Shown here one piece after another: positions 18,490 through 29,559 of a stretch of 64,000 nucleotides of DNA. How positions within the stretch are numbered: the first letter of the stretch is position 1; every line of letters starts with the position of its first letter. A model generated the notes under the pieces. It worked only from the letters and a program-made list of their open reading frames with translations, ran no database searches and had not been told where the DNA came from. Both the position numbers and the translations under genes were made by a program. The DNA comes from Cronobacter universalis NCTC 9529 (GTDB taxonomy: Bacteria > Pseudomonadota > Gammaproteobacteria > Enterobacterales > Enterobacteriaceae): positions 372,001-436,000 of the forward strand of contig NZ_CP012257.1 of assembly GCF_001277175.1 (NCBI RefSeq), in the 5' to 3' direction.

Positions 18490-18966
18490 TTATTCGATGA
18501 CAACCAGCGGCTCGTCAAATTCAACTGGCTGACCGCTTTCCACCAGGATCGCTTTCACGACGCCCGCTTTGTCGGATTCGATCTGGTTCATCATTTTCAT
18601 CGCTTCAACGATGCACAGGGTGTCGCCCACGTTGACTTTCTGGCCTACTTCCACAAACGCTTTCGCATCCGGGCTCGGGGTACGATAGAAGGTACCAACC
18701 ATCGGGGAACGTACGATGTGACCACTGACTTCTGCGGCAGCCGGAGCTTCCATCGCCGGAGCGGCGGCAGGTGCAACAGCGTTGGACAGGGCTTGCGGCT
18801 GCTGCTGCATCATCGGCGCGGCATACGCCTGCTGCATCATCGGGAAGCCCGTGTTGGCCGGGGAGCGGCTGATACGTACAGACTCTTCGCCTTCAGAAAT
18901 TTCCAGTTCAGCGATGCCTGATTCTTCAACCAGCTCGATCAGTTTTTTAATCTTACGAATATCCAT
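18490..18966 (-). CDS. accB: Acetyl-CoA carboxylase biotin carboxyl carrier protein AccB
   Basis: Carries the carboxybiotin between AccC and the AccAD transferase. It has 158 residues (E. coli 156). The N-terminal helix ([20 protein letters not shown]) is followed by a Pro/Ala/Gln-rich flexible linker (about 40-80) and a biotinyl domain. In the latter EAMKMMN holds the modified Lys at residue 124, and [16 protein letters not shown] carries the thumb. E. coli AccB represses its own operon (established). The gene lies 21 bases after aroQ in the same direction, so it is probably read from the aroQ promoter at least in part. Confidence 0.98.
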   Translation of the reverse strand: MDIRKIKKLIELVEESGIAELEISEGEESVRISRSPANTGFPMMQQAYAAPMMQQQPQALSNAVAPAAAPAMEAPAAAEVSGHIVRSPMVGTFYRTPSPDAKAFVEVGQKVNVGDTLCIVEAMKMMNQIESDKAGVVKAILVESGQPVEFDEPLVVIE

Positions 18967-18987
18967 GAGTGGGTTCCGTACTCTTGT

Positions 18988-19440
18988 TTAGTGTGATTGT
19001 GACAGGCGTTTGACCGCCGTCTGTAACGCATAGGTATAGCCATCGGCGCCTAATCCGCAGATGACGCCGGCGGCGATATCTGAAAGGTATGAATGATGCC
19101 GGAAAGGCTCCCGGGCGTGCACATTGCTCAGGTGGATCTCGATAAACGGGATATTCACCGACAGCAACGCGTCGCGCAGCGCCACGCTGGTATGCGTAAA
19201 CGCGGCCGGATTGATCAGGATATAGTCAATCTGGTCTTTAGCCTGATGAATTCGGTCGATAAGCGCATATTCAGCGTTGGATTGCAGGTGGTCGAGCGAG
19301 ACATTCAACTGCTCTGCAACAGCGGCGAGATCGTTAACAATTTGTTCAAGCGTCTGTGTGCCGTACTTCTCCGGCTCACGGGTGCCCAGCATGTTAAGGT
19401 TCGGGCCGTTCAAAAGCAAAATGTGAAATTTCTCGGTCAT
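18988..19440 (-). CDS. aroQ: Type II 3-dehydroquinate dehydratase AroQ
   Basis: Converts 3-dehydroquinate to 3-dehydroshikimate in the shikimate pathway. It has 150 residues from ATG 19440 ([19 protein letters not shown]), the standard type II length. The track-open frame to 19551 would add 37 unsupported residues across the probable promoter. Active-site features are [17 protein letters not shown] (Arg and Tyr), [17 protein letters not shown] and [13 protein letters not shown]. coli K-12 lacks this enzyme and uses type I AroD; related genera carry aroQ here. It is very likely the first gene of an aroQ-accB-accC transcript. Confidence 0.95.
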   Translation of the reverse strand: MTEKFHILLLNGPNLNMLGTREPEKYGTQTLEQIVNDLAAVAEQLNVSLDHLQSNAEYALIDRIHQAKDQIDYILINPAAFTHTSVALRDALLSVNIPFIEIHLSNVHAREPFRHHSYLSDIAAGVICGLGADGYTYALQTAVKRLSQSH

Positions 19441-19549
19441 CCTGGCGCTATCTCCTGCCATCTTCCGGTAAATGTCAAAATATACCTTCATCGTCTGGTT
19501 GTCACCCGTCGGCGTGTAAAAAGCCGTGGGTGAAAAACCAAAGTCGCAC

Positions 19550-19577
19550 ATTATAACGATTTCGTAGCATTTGGCAG
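19550..19577 (-). promoter_or_regulatory. Candidate promoter of aroQ-accBC
   Basis: On the minus strand CTGCCA (19572-19577) and a perfect TATAAT (19550-19555) are 16 bases apart. Transcription would start near 19543, leaving a leader of about 100 bases before aroQ. Confidence 0.5.
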
Positions 19578-19671
19578 CTAAATACTGGTCTTATCAGGGA
19601 AGATTATCAACCGCCCGCAGGAAAACGTTATCGGGGAATAACAGAAGTGCGGGAAAACGCACATAAACGCG

Positions 19672-20274
19672 TCACGTTCGCCACCATTGACGCAGCTTTT
19701 TGTAGCGCCATGCCAGCAGAACGATCGCGCCCAGCGCGTAGAGGACAGGCTGCGGCGACAGGATTTTCACTGACCACAGGTAGTGAATCGGCGCGAGGAT
19801 CGCGACCAGATAGATGCAGTTATGCACCGTTTGCCACCGGCGGCCAAGTTTGCGCTGCGCCGCCTGGAAAGAAGTGAGCGCCAGCGCCAGCAGAATAAGC
19901 CAGCTGACAACACCCAGCGTCAGATACGGGCGAGAAACCAGCTCGCTACCCAGCAGCGACAGATTGCTCAGCCCCAGCTCCAGCAGCGAATAGCTCACCA
20001 GATGCAGTGTCGCCCACGCAAAACACCACAAACCCAGCAGACGACGGGTGCGGATAAGCAACGGCTGTTTTAACAGGCGGGTCAGCGGCGTCACAAGGAG
20101 TGTGGCGAGCAGCAGTTTTAGCGCCATTCTGCCGGTAAAATGCTGAATATCTTTCGCCGGATCGGCGCTGAACAAGCCCTGGCTTGCCGCATAGAAAAGC
20201 CACACCAGCGGTAAAAACGCGGCGAGATGCAGCGCCACTTTCAGCCAGGTAATCTGTTTTGCCGTTAAACGCAC
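19672..20274 (-). CDS. msrQ: Haem-binding membrane subunit MsrQ (YedZ)
   Basis: Inner-membrane b-type haem protein that passes electrons from the respiratory chain to the periplasmic methionine-sulfoxide reductase MsrP. It has 200 residues and six hydrophobic helices of the ferric-reductase-like family. Conserved His residues occur in helices ([40 protein letters not shown]). It starts with GTG at 20274 immediately after the msrP stop (TGA-GTG), so the two are translationally coupled. In E. coli the pair lies elsewhere, with hprSR. Confidence 0.96.
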   Translation of the reverse strand: MRLTAKQITWLKVALHLAAFLPLVWLFYAASQGLFSADPAKDIQHFTGRMALKLLLATLLVTPLTRLLKQPLLIRTRRLLGLWCFAWATLHLVSYSLLELGLSNLSLLGSELVSRPYLTLGVVSWLILLALALTSFQAAQRKLGRRWQTVHNCIYLVAILAPIHYLWSVKILSPQPVLYALGAIVLLAWRYKKLRQWWRT

Positions 20275-21279
20275 TCAGAAGTTCTCCCGCAGATCGAGGC
20301 CTTTATAGAGCGACACCACCTCGTCGGCGTAGCCGTTAAAGAGCAGCGTCGGCTGGCGCTTCACATCCAGCACGCCGCCCGCGCCAATCACGCGCTCGCT
20401 GGCCTGCGACCAGCGAGGATGATCGACGTGCGGGTTGACGTTGGCGTAAAACCCATATTCATCCGGCGCGGCCAGATTCCAGGTGGTCGGCGGGCGCTCG
20501 CGGGTCAGCGTAATGCTGACGATCGATTTAATGCCTTTAAAGCCATATTTCCACGGCACGGTGAGACGCACCGGCGCGCCGTTTTGCGGGGGCAGCGCTT
20601 TGCCGTAGACGCCGGTCGTCAGCATCGTCAGCGGGTGCATCGCTTCATCGAGACGTAATGCTTCAACATACGGATACTCCAGCCCGCCGCCGATAAAACG
20701 GTCTTTCTGGCCGGGCATAATCTCGGGCGCGTAGAGCGTCTTAAAGGCGACATATTTCGCGTTGCTGGTGGGCTCCACCAGCGCGAGCAGTTTATGCAGA
20801 GGGAAACCTATCCACGGCACCACCATTGACCAGGCTTCGACGCAGCGCATCCGGTAAATGCGCTCTTCCAGCGGAAATTTTTTGGTGAGGTCGTCGTGAT
20901 CCAGCGTCAGCGGCTTCGCCACTTCTCCGCCGATTTTCAGCGTCCACGGGTTGGTTTTCAGGACGCCGGCGTTTGCGGCAGGGTCGGCTTTATCCAGCCC
21001 AAATTCATAGAAGTTGTTATAACCCGTGACTTTGTCTTCCGGCGTCAGATCGAGCTTCGCCTGATACTGCGCCGGGCGCGTGAAATCAAGCGGCGCGCCA
21101 GCGGGGGCTTTGGGCCGGTCATTTCCTTTAAACCAGGAGAGCACATCGGCCTGGGCGGCGGTGGGCAGCGAGAGCGCCGCGGTAGTAATGCCCAGGGCTT
21201 TAAGCACCTGACGACGCTGCATAAAGAAAGCCGACTCGGCAGTGACATCGGCTTCGGTTAAACGGCTGACTTTTTTCAT
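20275..21279 (-). CDS. msrP: Periplasmic methionine-sulfoxide reductase catalytic subunit MsrP (YedY)
   Basis: Molybdenum enzyme repairing oxidised methionines in periplasmic proteins. It has 334 residues, the family length. The twin-arginine signal [20 protein letters not shown] lies at about 20-39, so it is exported folded through Tat. The Mo-coordinating Cys is in [20 protein letters not shown] (about residue 145). The SUOX-type fold continues with [20 protein letters not shown]. It is followed without a gap by msrQ. Confidence 0.97.
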   Translation of the reverse strand: MKKVSRLTEADVTAESAFFMQRRQVLKALGITTAALSLPTAAQADVLSWFKGNDRPKAPAGAPLDFTRPAQYQAKLDLTPEDKVTGYNNFYEFGLDKADPAANAGVLKTNPWTLKIGGEVAKPLTLDHDDLTKKFPLEERIYRMRCVEAWSMVVPWIGFPLHKLLALVEPTSNAKYVAFKTLYAPEIMPGQKDRFIGGGLEYPYVEALRLDEAMHPLTMLTTGVYGKALPPQNGAPVRLTVPWKYGFKGIKSIVSITLTRERPPTTWNLAAPDEYGFYANVNPHVDHPRWSQASERVIGAGGVLDVKRQPTLLFNGYADEVVSLYKGLDLRENF

Positions 21280-21382
21280 GACCGGCTCCGCAAAAACGAT
21301 TCATAACGCTACCGCTTAATCATGACAGGGCTCAAGTCAGCCTGCGAGTGGAGAGGTTAATTATCTGTAAATAAATTTTAGC

Positions 21383-22357
21383 TTATCGAATTTTTACCAG
21401 CGTCCGGCCCTGCGCGCGATTGCTGATAATGGCCCCGGCGAATTCAGCCGCCTGATCGAGCGTGATTTCAGTCGCGCTCTGCTGATAAAACGAGGCCGGC
21501 AGATCGCGCGCCAGGCGCTGCCATGCTTCGAGGCGGCGCGGCGCAGGCGTCATCACGGAATCAACGCCCTGGAGACGCACGTTGCGCAGGATAAAAGGCA
21601 TGACGGTAGTCGGCAGCGCAAAGCCGCCCGCCAGGCCGCAGGCCGCCACGCAGCCGCCATAGCTCGTCTGCGCCAGCACTTTCGCCAGCACCTTATCGCC
21701 AACGGTGTCCACCGCGCCCGCCCACAGCTGTTTCTCCAGCGGGCGGCTTTCTGCAAACTCGTCACGGCCGACAATCCGGCTGGCGCCGAGGCTTTTCAGG
21801 TAATCGTGCGTACTTTCGCGACCGGAAACGGCGACAACCTGATATCCCAGGTTATGCAGCAGCGCCACCGCCGTGCTGCCCACGCCGCCGCTCGCGCCGG
21901 TAACAAGCACTTCGCCGCTTTCCGGACGCACGCCTGCTTCTTCCAGCGCCATCACGCACAGCATTGCGGTAAAGCCCGCCGTGCCGATAATCATCGCCTG
22001 ACGACCATCCAGCCCCTGCGGTAACGGCACCAGCCAGTCGCCTTTCACACGCGCCGTTTCGGCAAGGCCGCCCCAGTGGTTTTCACCCACGCCCCAGCCG
22101 GTCAGAAGGACCTGCTGGCCCGGCGTAAAGCGCGCGTCAGCGCTGTCGCGCACGACCCCCGCGAAATCGATCCCCGGCACCATCGGAAATTCGCGAATGA
22201 TTTTGCCTTTGCCGGTAATCGCCAGCGCGTCTTTATAGTTCAGGCTCGACCAGTCGATATCGACCGTGACTTCTGCCTGCGGCAGCATCGCTTCTTCTAT
22301 AGATTTCACGCAGGCCAGCGTTTTGCCGTCCTGCTGTTCGAGAAGTAAAGCCTGCAT
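21383..22357 (-). CDS. acuI: Acrylyl-CoA reductase (NADPH) AcuI/YhdH
   Basis: Medium-chain dehydrogenase/reductase of the quinone-oxidoreductase branch that reduces acryloyl-CoA to propionyl-CoA with NADPH, detoxifying an electrophile. It has 324 residues from ATG 22357 (MQALLLEQQDGKTLACVKSI), the E. coli length, with AAGGAG upstream. The open frame to 22396 is not used. The Rossmann motif VTGASGGVGSTAVALL lies at about 150-166, and WSSLNYKDALAITGKG is typical. It is divergent from csrD, with the intergenic stretch of 233 bases shared. Confidence 0.95.
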   Translation of the reverse strand: MQALLLEQQDGKTLACVKSIEEAMLPQAEVTVDIDWSSLNYKDALAITGKGKIIREFPMVPGIDFAGVVRDSADARFTPGQQVLLTGWGVGENHWGGLAETARVKGDWLVPLPQGLDGRQAMIIGTAGFTAMLCVMALEEAGVRPESGEVLVTGASGGVGSTAVALLHNLGYQVVAVSGRESTHDYLKSLGASRIVGRDEFAESRPLEKQLWAGAVDTVGDKVLAKVLAQTSYGGCVAACGLAGGFALPTTVMPFILRNVRLQGVDSVMTPAPRRLEAWQRLARDLPASFYQQSATEITLDQAAEFAGAIISNRAQGRTLVKIR

Positions 22358-22590
22358 GTTAACGCTCCTTAAAAACGACTTAAGTGGGAAAATCATTACT
22401 GAGGACTATACTCGCATATTGAAACGTTATGCCGATTTGCCGCAATAAAACTGCATAGCCGCTCAACCATTTCTGGTAGTATGCGCGGTTCGATATTCAA
22501 AGTTAGTACTCACTTTCCACCTGTCCATTAGCGTGAAGAACCGAAAGGCGGTTCCCCCGCGTGACATCCAACCACGGAGTTAACACAAGG

Positions 22591-24531
22591 ATGCGCTTAA
22601 CGACGAAATTCTCCGCCTTTGTCACGCTGCTGGTCGGTATGGCGATGCTGGTGACGCTGCTTGGCTGTTCACTGAGCTTTTTTAACGCTATTCAGCATAA
22701 AGTGACGCAGCGCGTCGCGTCAGTCGCGTCCGTGGTGGATAACGAACTGGTTTTTCAGTCGCCCCAGATGATGCAGCACCGCCTGGATGAAATGATGGTG
22801 CCTCTGGATATCGTGCTGATTGAGTTTGAAATGGGCGGTAAAGTCGTTTTCAGTCACGCGAGACCTGAAAGCTATCGTGAATCGACCTTTCAGACCCGCG
22901 CCCGTCACCTTTCAGTCCCCCTCATTAAACACCCAGGCATGACGCTGCGTTTAACCTGGCAGGATCCGCTGGCGAACTATTATCGCTCCCTGCTGACCAC
23001 CGCGCCGTTGACGCTGGCATTCGCGCTGATGGTCGTCCTCATTTATATCTCCGTGCGCTGGATAAAACGCCAGCTCGCAGGGCAGGAACTGCTGGAAAGC
23101 CGTGCGGTGCGCATCCTCAACGGCGAGCGCGGCGCCAACGCGCGCGGCAATATTCACGAATGGCCCACCCATGCCAGCAGCGCGCTGGATGTGTTACTGA
23201 CCGAATTACAGCGCGCCGGAGAACAGCGCAGCCGTATGGATACGCTGATCCGCGCCTTCGCAGCCCAGGACGCCAAAACCGGGCTGAGTAACCGCATCTT
23301 CTTTGATAACCAGCTGGCGACGCTGCTGGAAGAGCAGGAGAAAGTCGTGACGCACGGCGTGGTGATGATGATCCGCCTGCCGGATTTCGACATGCTGCGC
23401 GATAGCTGGGGCAAAACCGCCGTTGAAGAGTATCTTTTCACGCTTATCAACATGCTCTCTACCTTTATCATGCGTTATCCCGGCGCCCTGCTGGCCCGCT
23501 ATTTCCGCAGCGATTTTGCCGTACTGCTGCCGCACCGCACGCTAAAAGAAGCCGACAGCATCGCCAGCCAGTTGCTTAACGCCGTCGGTACGCTGCCGCC
23601 AACCCGGATGCTGGACAGCAGCGATATGCTGCATATCGGCATCTGCGCCTGGCGCAGCGGGCAAACGACCGAACAGGTGATGGAGCATGCCGAAGTGGCT
23701 GCCCGCAACGCGGTATTGCAGGGGGGCAACGGCTGGGCGGTTTATGACAGCTCGCTGCCGGAAAAAGGGCGCGGCAATGTGCGCTGGCGCACCCTGATTG
23801 AAAACGCGCTGCAGCGCGGCGGCCCGCGCTTTTATCAAAAGCCTGCCGTATTGCGCGACGGCTATGTCCATCACCGCGAACTCTTGTGCCGAATCTTTGA
23901 CGGCGAAGAAGAGGTGCTGGCGGCGGAGTATATGCCGATGGTGCAGCAGTTTGGTCTGGCCGAACAGTACGACCGTCAGCTGATTACCCGCATCCTGCCT
24001 TTTCTGCGTTTCTGGCCTGACGAAACCCTGGCGCTGCCGGTCACAGTCGAGTCGCTGATCCGCCCGCCGTTTCAGCGCTGGCTGCGCGACACATTGATGC
24101 AATGCGAAAAATCGCATCGAAAACGCATTCTTTTTGAACTTGCCGAGGCAGATGTTTGTCAACATCTCAGCCGTTTACAACCGGTTGTGCGTTTAATCAG
24201 GGCGCTTGGGCTTCGCATCGCGGTGGTTCAGGCGGGATTGACGGTGGTCGGCACGGCCTGGATCAAAGCGCTGGATGTCGAAATCATCAAGCTGCATCCG
24301 GGTCTGGTGCGGGATATCAACAAGCGCACCGAAAACCAGCTTTTTGTACAGAGTCTGGTGGAGGCGTGCAACGGAACGCAGACGCGGGTTTTTGCCGCCG
24401 GCGTCAGAACCAAAAGTGAATGGCAGACGCTGGTCGAGCGTGGCGTGACGGGAGGTCAGGGCGATTTTTTTGCGGCCTCGCAACCTCTCGATACTCATGT
24501 GAAAAAATATTCGCAAAGATACTCGGTTTGA
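22591..24531 (+). CDS. csrD: CsrB/CsrC RNA-decay regulator CsrD (YhdA)
   Basis: Membrane protein that targets the sRNAs CsrB and CsrC for RNase E cleavage and so frees CsrA. It has 646 residues from ATG 22591, exactly the E. coli length. A GTG at 22561 in frame would add ten residues without family support. Two transmembrane helices (about 5-25 and 135-155) bracket a periplasmic domain; a HAMP-like region and degenerate GGDEF and EAL domains follow. The GGDEF position reads RYFRSDFAVLLPH and the EAL position HRELLCRIF. Both enzymatic signatures are lost, as known for CsrD, so no c-di-GMP activity is expected. Confidence 0.97.
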   Translation: MRLTTKFSAFVTLLVGMAMLVTLLGCSLSFFNAIQHKVTQRVASVASVVDNELVFQSPQMMQHRLDEMMVPLDIVLIEFEMGGKVVFSHARPESYRESTFQTRARHLSVPLIKHPGMTLRLTWQDPLANYYRSLLTTAPLTLAFALMVVLIYISVRWIKRQLAGQELLESRAVRILNGERGANARGNIHEWPTHASSALDVLLTELQRAGEQRSRMDTLIRAFAAQDAKTGLSNRIFFDNQLATLLEEQEKVVTHGVVMMIRLPDFDMLRDSWGKTAVEEYLFTLINMLSTFIMRYPGALLARYFRSDFAVLLPHRTLKEADSIASQLLNAVGTLPPTRMLDSSDMLHIGICAWRSGQTTEQVMEHAEVAARNAVLQGGNGWAVYDSSLPEKGRGNVRWRTLIENALQRGGPRFYQKPAVLRDGYVHHRELLCRIFDGEEEVLAAEYMPMVQQFGLAEQYDRQLITRILPFLRFWPDETLALPVTVESLIRPPFQRWLRDTLMQCEKSHRKRILFELAEADVCQHLSRLQPVVRLIRALGLRIAVVQAGLTVVGTAWIKALDVEIIKLHPGLVRDINKRTENQLFVQSLVEACNGTQTRVFAAGVRTKSEWQTLVERGVTGGQGDFFAASQPLDTHVKKYSQRYSV

Positions 24532-25882
<1,351 letters not shown>

Positions 25883-25943
25883 CAGCCGCAGGAAAGGGCA
25901 ACTCAGGTTGCCCTTCTTGTTGGTTTGGGAATACGCATAGCCT

Positions 25944-27439
<1,496 letters not shown>

Positions 27440-27448
27440 AGGACAGAT

Positions 27449-28024
27449 ATGACAGATCTTTATCTCGCCTCGGGCTCGCCGCGTCGTCAGGAGCTGCTGG
27501 GAATGCTGGGCGTTACGTTTGAACGTCTGGTGCCGGGCGTGGAGGAGCAGCGCGCTCCACAGGAAGCGCCGCAGGATTATGTCACCCGTCTGGCCCGCGA
27601 CAAAGCCCGCGCAGGCGTGGCGCTGGCCGCGCGCGATCTCCCGGTGCTTGGCGCGGACACTATCGTTGTGCTGGATGGCGACGTGCTGGAAAAACCGCGC
27701 GACGCCGCCCATGCGGCGGAGATGTTGCGCAGACTCTCGGGGCAAACGCACGAGGTAATGACCGCCGTTGCGCTGGCCGATAAACAGCGCGTGCGCGAGC
27801 GTCTGGTCATTACCCGCGTGACGTTCAGAGCGCTGACGGCGCAGGACATCGCCGCGTATGTTGAAAGCGGCGAGCCGATGGATAAAGCGGGCGCCTATGG
27901 CATTCAGGGGCTGGGCGGCTGTTTTGTCAGACGTATTGAGGGAAGCTACCACGCCGTGGTAGGCCTTCCGCTGGTAGAAACCTGGGAATTGCTGAGCGAA
28001 TTCAACTCACTGCGTGAGGGATAA
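27449..28024 (+). CDS. yhdE: Maf-family nucleoside-triphosphate pyrophosphatase YhdE (dTTP/UTP)
   Basis: House-cleaning pyrophosphatase hydrolysing dTTP, UTP and modified pyrimidine triphosphates, with a reported effect on septum formation. The 191 residues are slightly shorter than E. coli YhdE (197) because the charged C-terminal tail is missing. The phosphate-binding [10 protein letters not shown] (8-17), catalytic Asp in LGADTIV (about 70-76), and [13 protein letters not shown] define the Maf fold. It sits between mreD and rng with gaps of nine and five bases, consistent with one mreBCD-yhdE-rng transcript. Confidence 0.96.
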   Translation: MTDLYLASGSPRRQELLGMLGVTFERLVPGVEEQRAPQEAPQDYVTRLARDKARAGVALAARDLPVLGADTIVVLDGDVLEKPRDAAHAAEMLRRLSGQTHEVMTAVALADKQRVRERLVITRVTFRALTAQDIAAYVESGEPMDKAGAYGIQGLGGCFVRRIEGSYHAVVGLPLVETWELLSEFNSLREG

Positions 28025-28029
28025 ACAAG

Positions 28030-29499
28030 ATGACGGCTGAATTGTTGGTTAACGTTACCCCGTCGGAAACCCGGGTGGCGTACATTGATGGCGGGATTTT
28101 GCAGGAAATTCACATCGAACGTGAAGCGCGCCGCGGGATAGTAGGCAATATCTACAAAGGTCGGGTCAGTCGCGTTCTTCCGGGAATGCAGGCGGCATTT
28201 GTAGATATTGGCCTCGATAAAGCCGCGTTTCTTCACGCCTCCGACATCATGCCGCACACCGAATGCGTGGCGGGCGACGAACAGAAAAACTTCACCGTCC
28301 GCGATATCTCCGAGCTGGTGCGCCAGGGGCAGGATCTTATGGTGCAGGTGGTGAAAGATCCGCTCGGCACCAAAGGCGCGCGCCTCACGACCGACATCAC
28401 GCTGCCTTCGCGCTATCTGGTCTTTATGCCTGGCGCCTCGCATGTGGGCGTCTCCCAGCGTATTGAAAGCGAAACCGAGCGCGAGCGTCTGAAACGCATC
28501 GTGGCGGATTACTGCGACGAGCAGGGCGGTTTTATCATTCGTACCGCCGCCGAAGGGGTTTGCGAGGAGGATTTATCCTCCGACGCCGCCTATCTGAAAC
28601 GCGTCTGGACGAAAGTGATGGAGCGTAAAAAGCGCCATCAGACGCGCTACCAGCTTTACGGTGAACTGGCCCTGGCCCAGCGCGTGCTGCGCGATTTCGC
28701 TGTCGCCCAGCTTGATCGCATCCGCGTCGATTCCCGCCTGACTTATGAAATGCTGCTGGAATTTACGGCGGAGTATATGCCGGAGATGAACAGCAAGCTT
28801 GAGCACTACAGCGGCCGTCAGCCGATTTTCGATCTCTATGACGTCGAGAATGAAATCCAGCGCGCGCTGGAGCGCAAAGTGGAGCTGAAATCCGGCGGCT
28901 ATCTGATCATCGATCAGACCGAGGCGATGACGACGATTGATATCAACACCGGCGCGTTTGTCGGCCACCGCAATCTCGACGACACCATTTTCAATACCAA
29001 CATTGAAGCGACGCAGGCGATCGCCCGCCAGCTGCGCCTGCGCAACCTGGGCGGCATTATCATCATCGACTTTATCGATATGAGTAATGAAGATCACCGC
29101 CGCCGCGTGCTGCATTCGCTTGAGCAGGCGCTGAGCAAGGATCGCGTGAAGACCAGCATTAACGGCTTCTCGCAGCTCGGCCTGGTGGAGATGACCCGTA
29201 AACGCACCCGAGAAAGTATTGAACATGTGCTGTGTAATGACTGTCCTACCTGTCATGGCCGCGGCACCGTCAAAACGGTAGAAACCGTCTGCTACGAAAT
29301 CATGCGCGAAATCGTGCGCGTGCATCATGCTTACGACTCTGACCGCTTCCTGGTGTACGCGTCGCCTGCCGTGGCCGAAGCGCTGAAAAGCGACGAATCC
29401 CATGCGCTGGCCGAGGTGGAGATTTTCGTCGGCAAACAGGTTAAGGTGCAAATTGAACCGCTCTACAATCAGGAGCAGTTCGACGTGGTTATGATGTAG
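28030..29499 (+). CDS. rng: Ribonuclease G
   Basis: Single-strand endoribonuclease that matures the 5' end of 16S rRNA and degrades some mRNAs (adhE, eno in E. coli). The 489 residues equal E. coli Rng. The S1 domain (GNIYKGRVSRVLPGMQAAFV, about 39-58) is followed by the RNase H-like/DNase I-like catalytic region with MTTIDINTGAFVG (catalytic Asp about 304) and IIDFIDM. The Zn-link motif CPTCHG is near residue 405. It lacks the long scaffold tail that would mark RNase E. Confidence 0.98.
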   Translation: MTAELLVNVTPSETRVAYIDGGILQEIHIEREARRGIVGNIYKGRVSRVLPGMQAAFVDIGLDKAAFLHASDIMPHTECVAGDEQKNFTVRDISELVRQGQDLMVQVVKDPLGTKGARLTTDITLPSRYLVFMPGASHVGVSQRIESETERERLKRIVADYCDEQGGFIIRTAAEGVCEEDLSSDAAYLKRVWTKVMERKKRHQTRYQLYGELALAQRVLRDFAVAQLDRIRVDSRLTYEMLLEFTAEYMPEMNSKLEHYSGRQPIFDLYDVENEIQRALERKVELKSGGYLIIDQTEAMTTIDINTGAFVGHRNLDDTIFNTNIEATQAIARQLRLRNLGGIIIIDFIDMSNEDHRRRVLHSLEQALSKDRVKTSINGFSQLGLVEMTRKRTRESIEHVLCNDCPTCHGRGTVKTVETVCYEIMREIVRVHHAYDSDRFLVYASPAVAEALKSDESHALAEVEIFVGKQVKVQIEPLYNQEQFDVVMM

Positions 29500-29520
29500 C
29501 GCACAGCGGTCGACTGTGCG
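29500..29520 (+). other. Hairpin immediately after the rng stop
   Basis: CGCACAG (29500-29506) pairs perfectly with CTGTGCG (29514-29520) around CGGTCGA, starting at the base after the rng stop codon and 39 bases before yhdP. There is no T-run, so it is not an intrinsic terminator. An mRNA processing or stability element is possible. Confidence 0.4.
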
Positions 29521-29559
29521 AGTGAAGGTACCGCCGCGGCGGCTGACAAGGAGAGAAGG

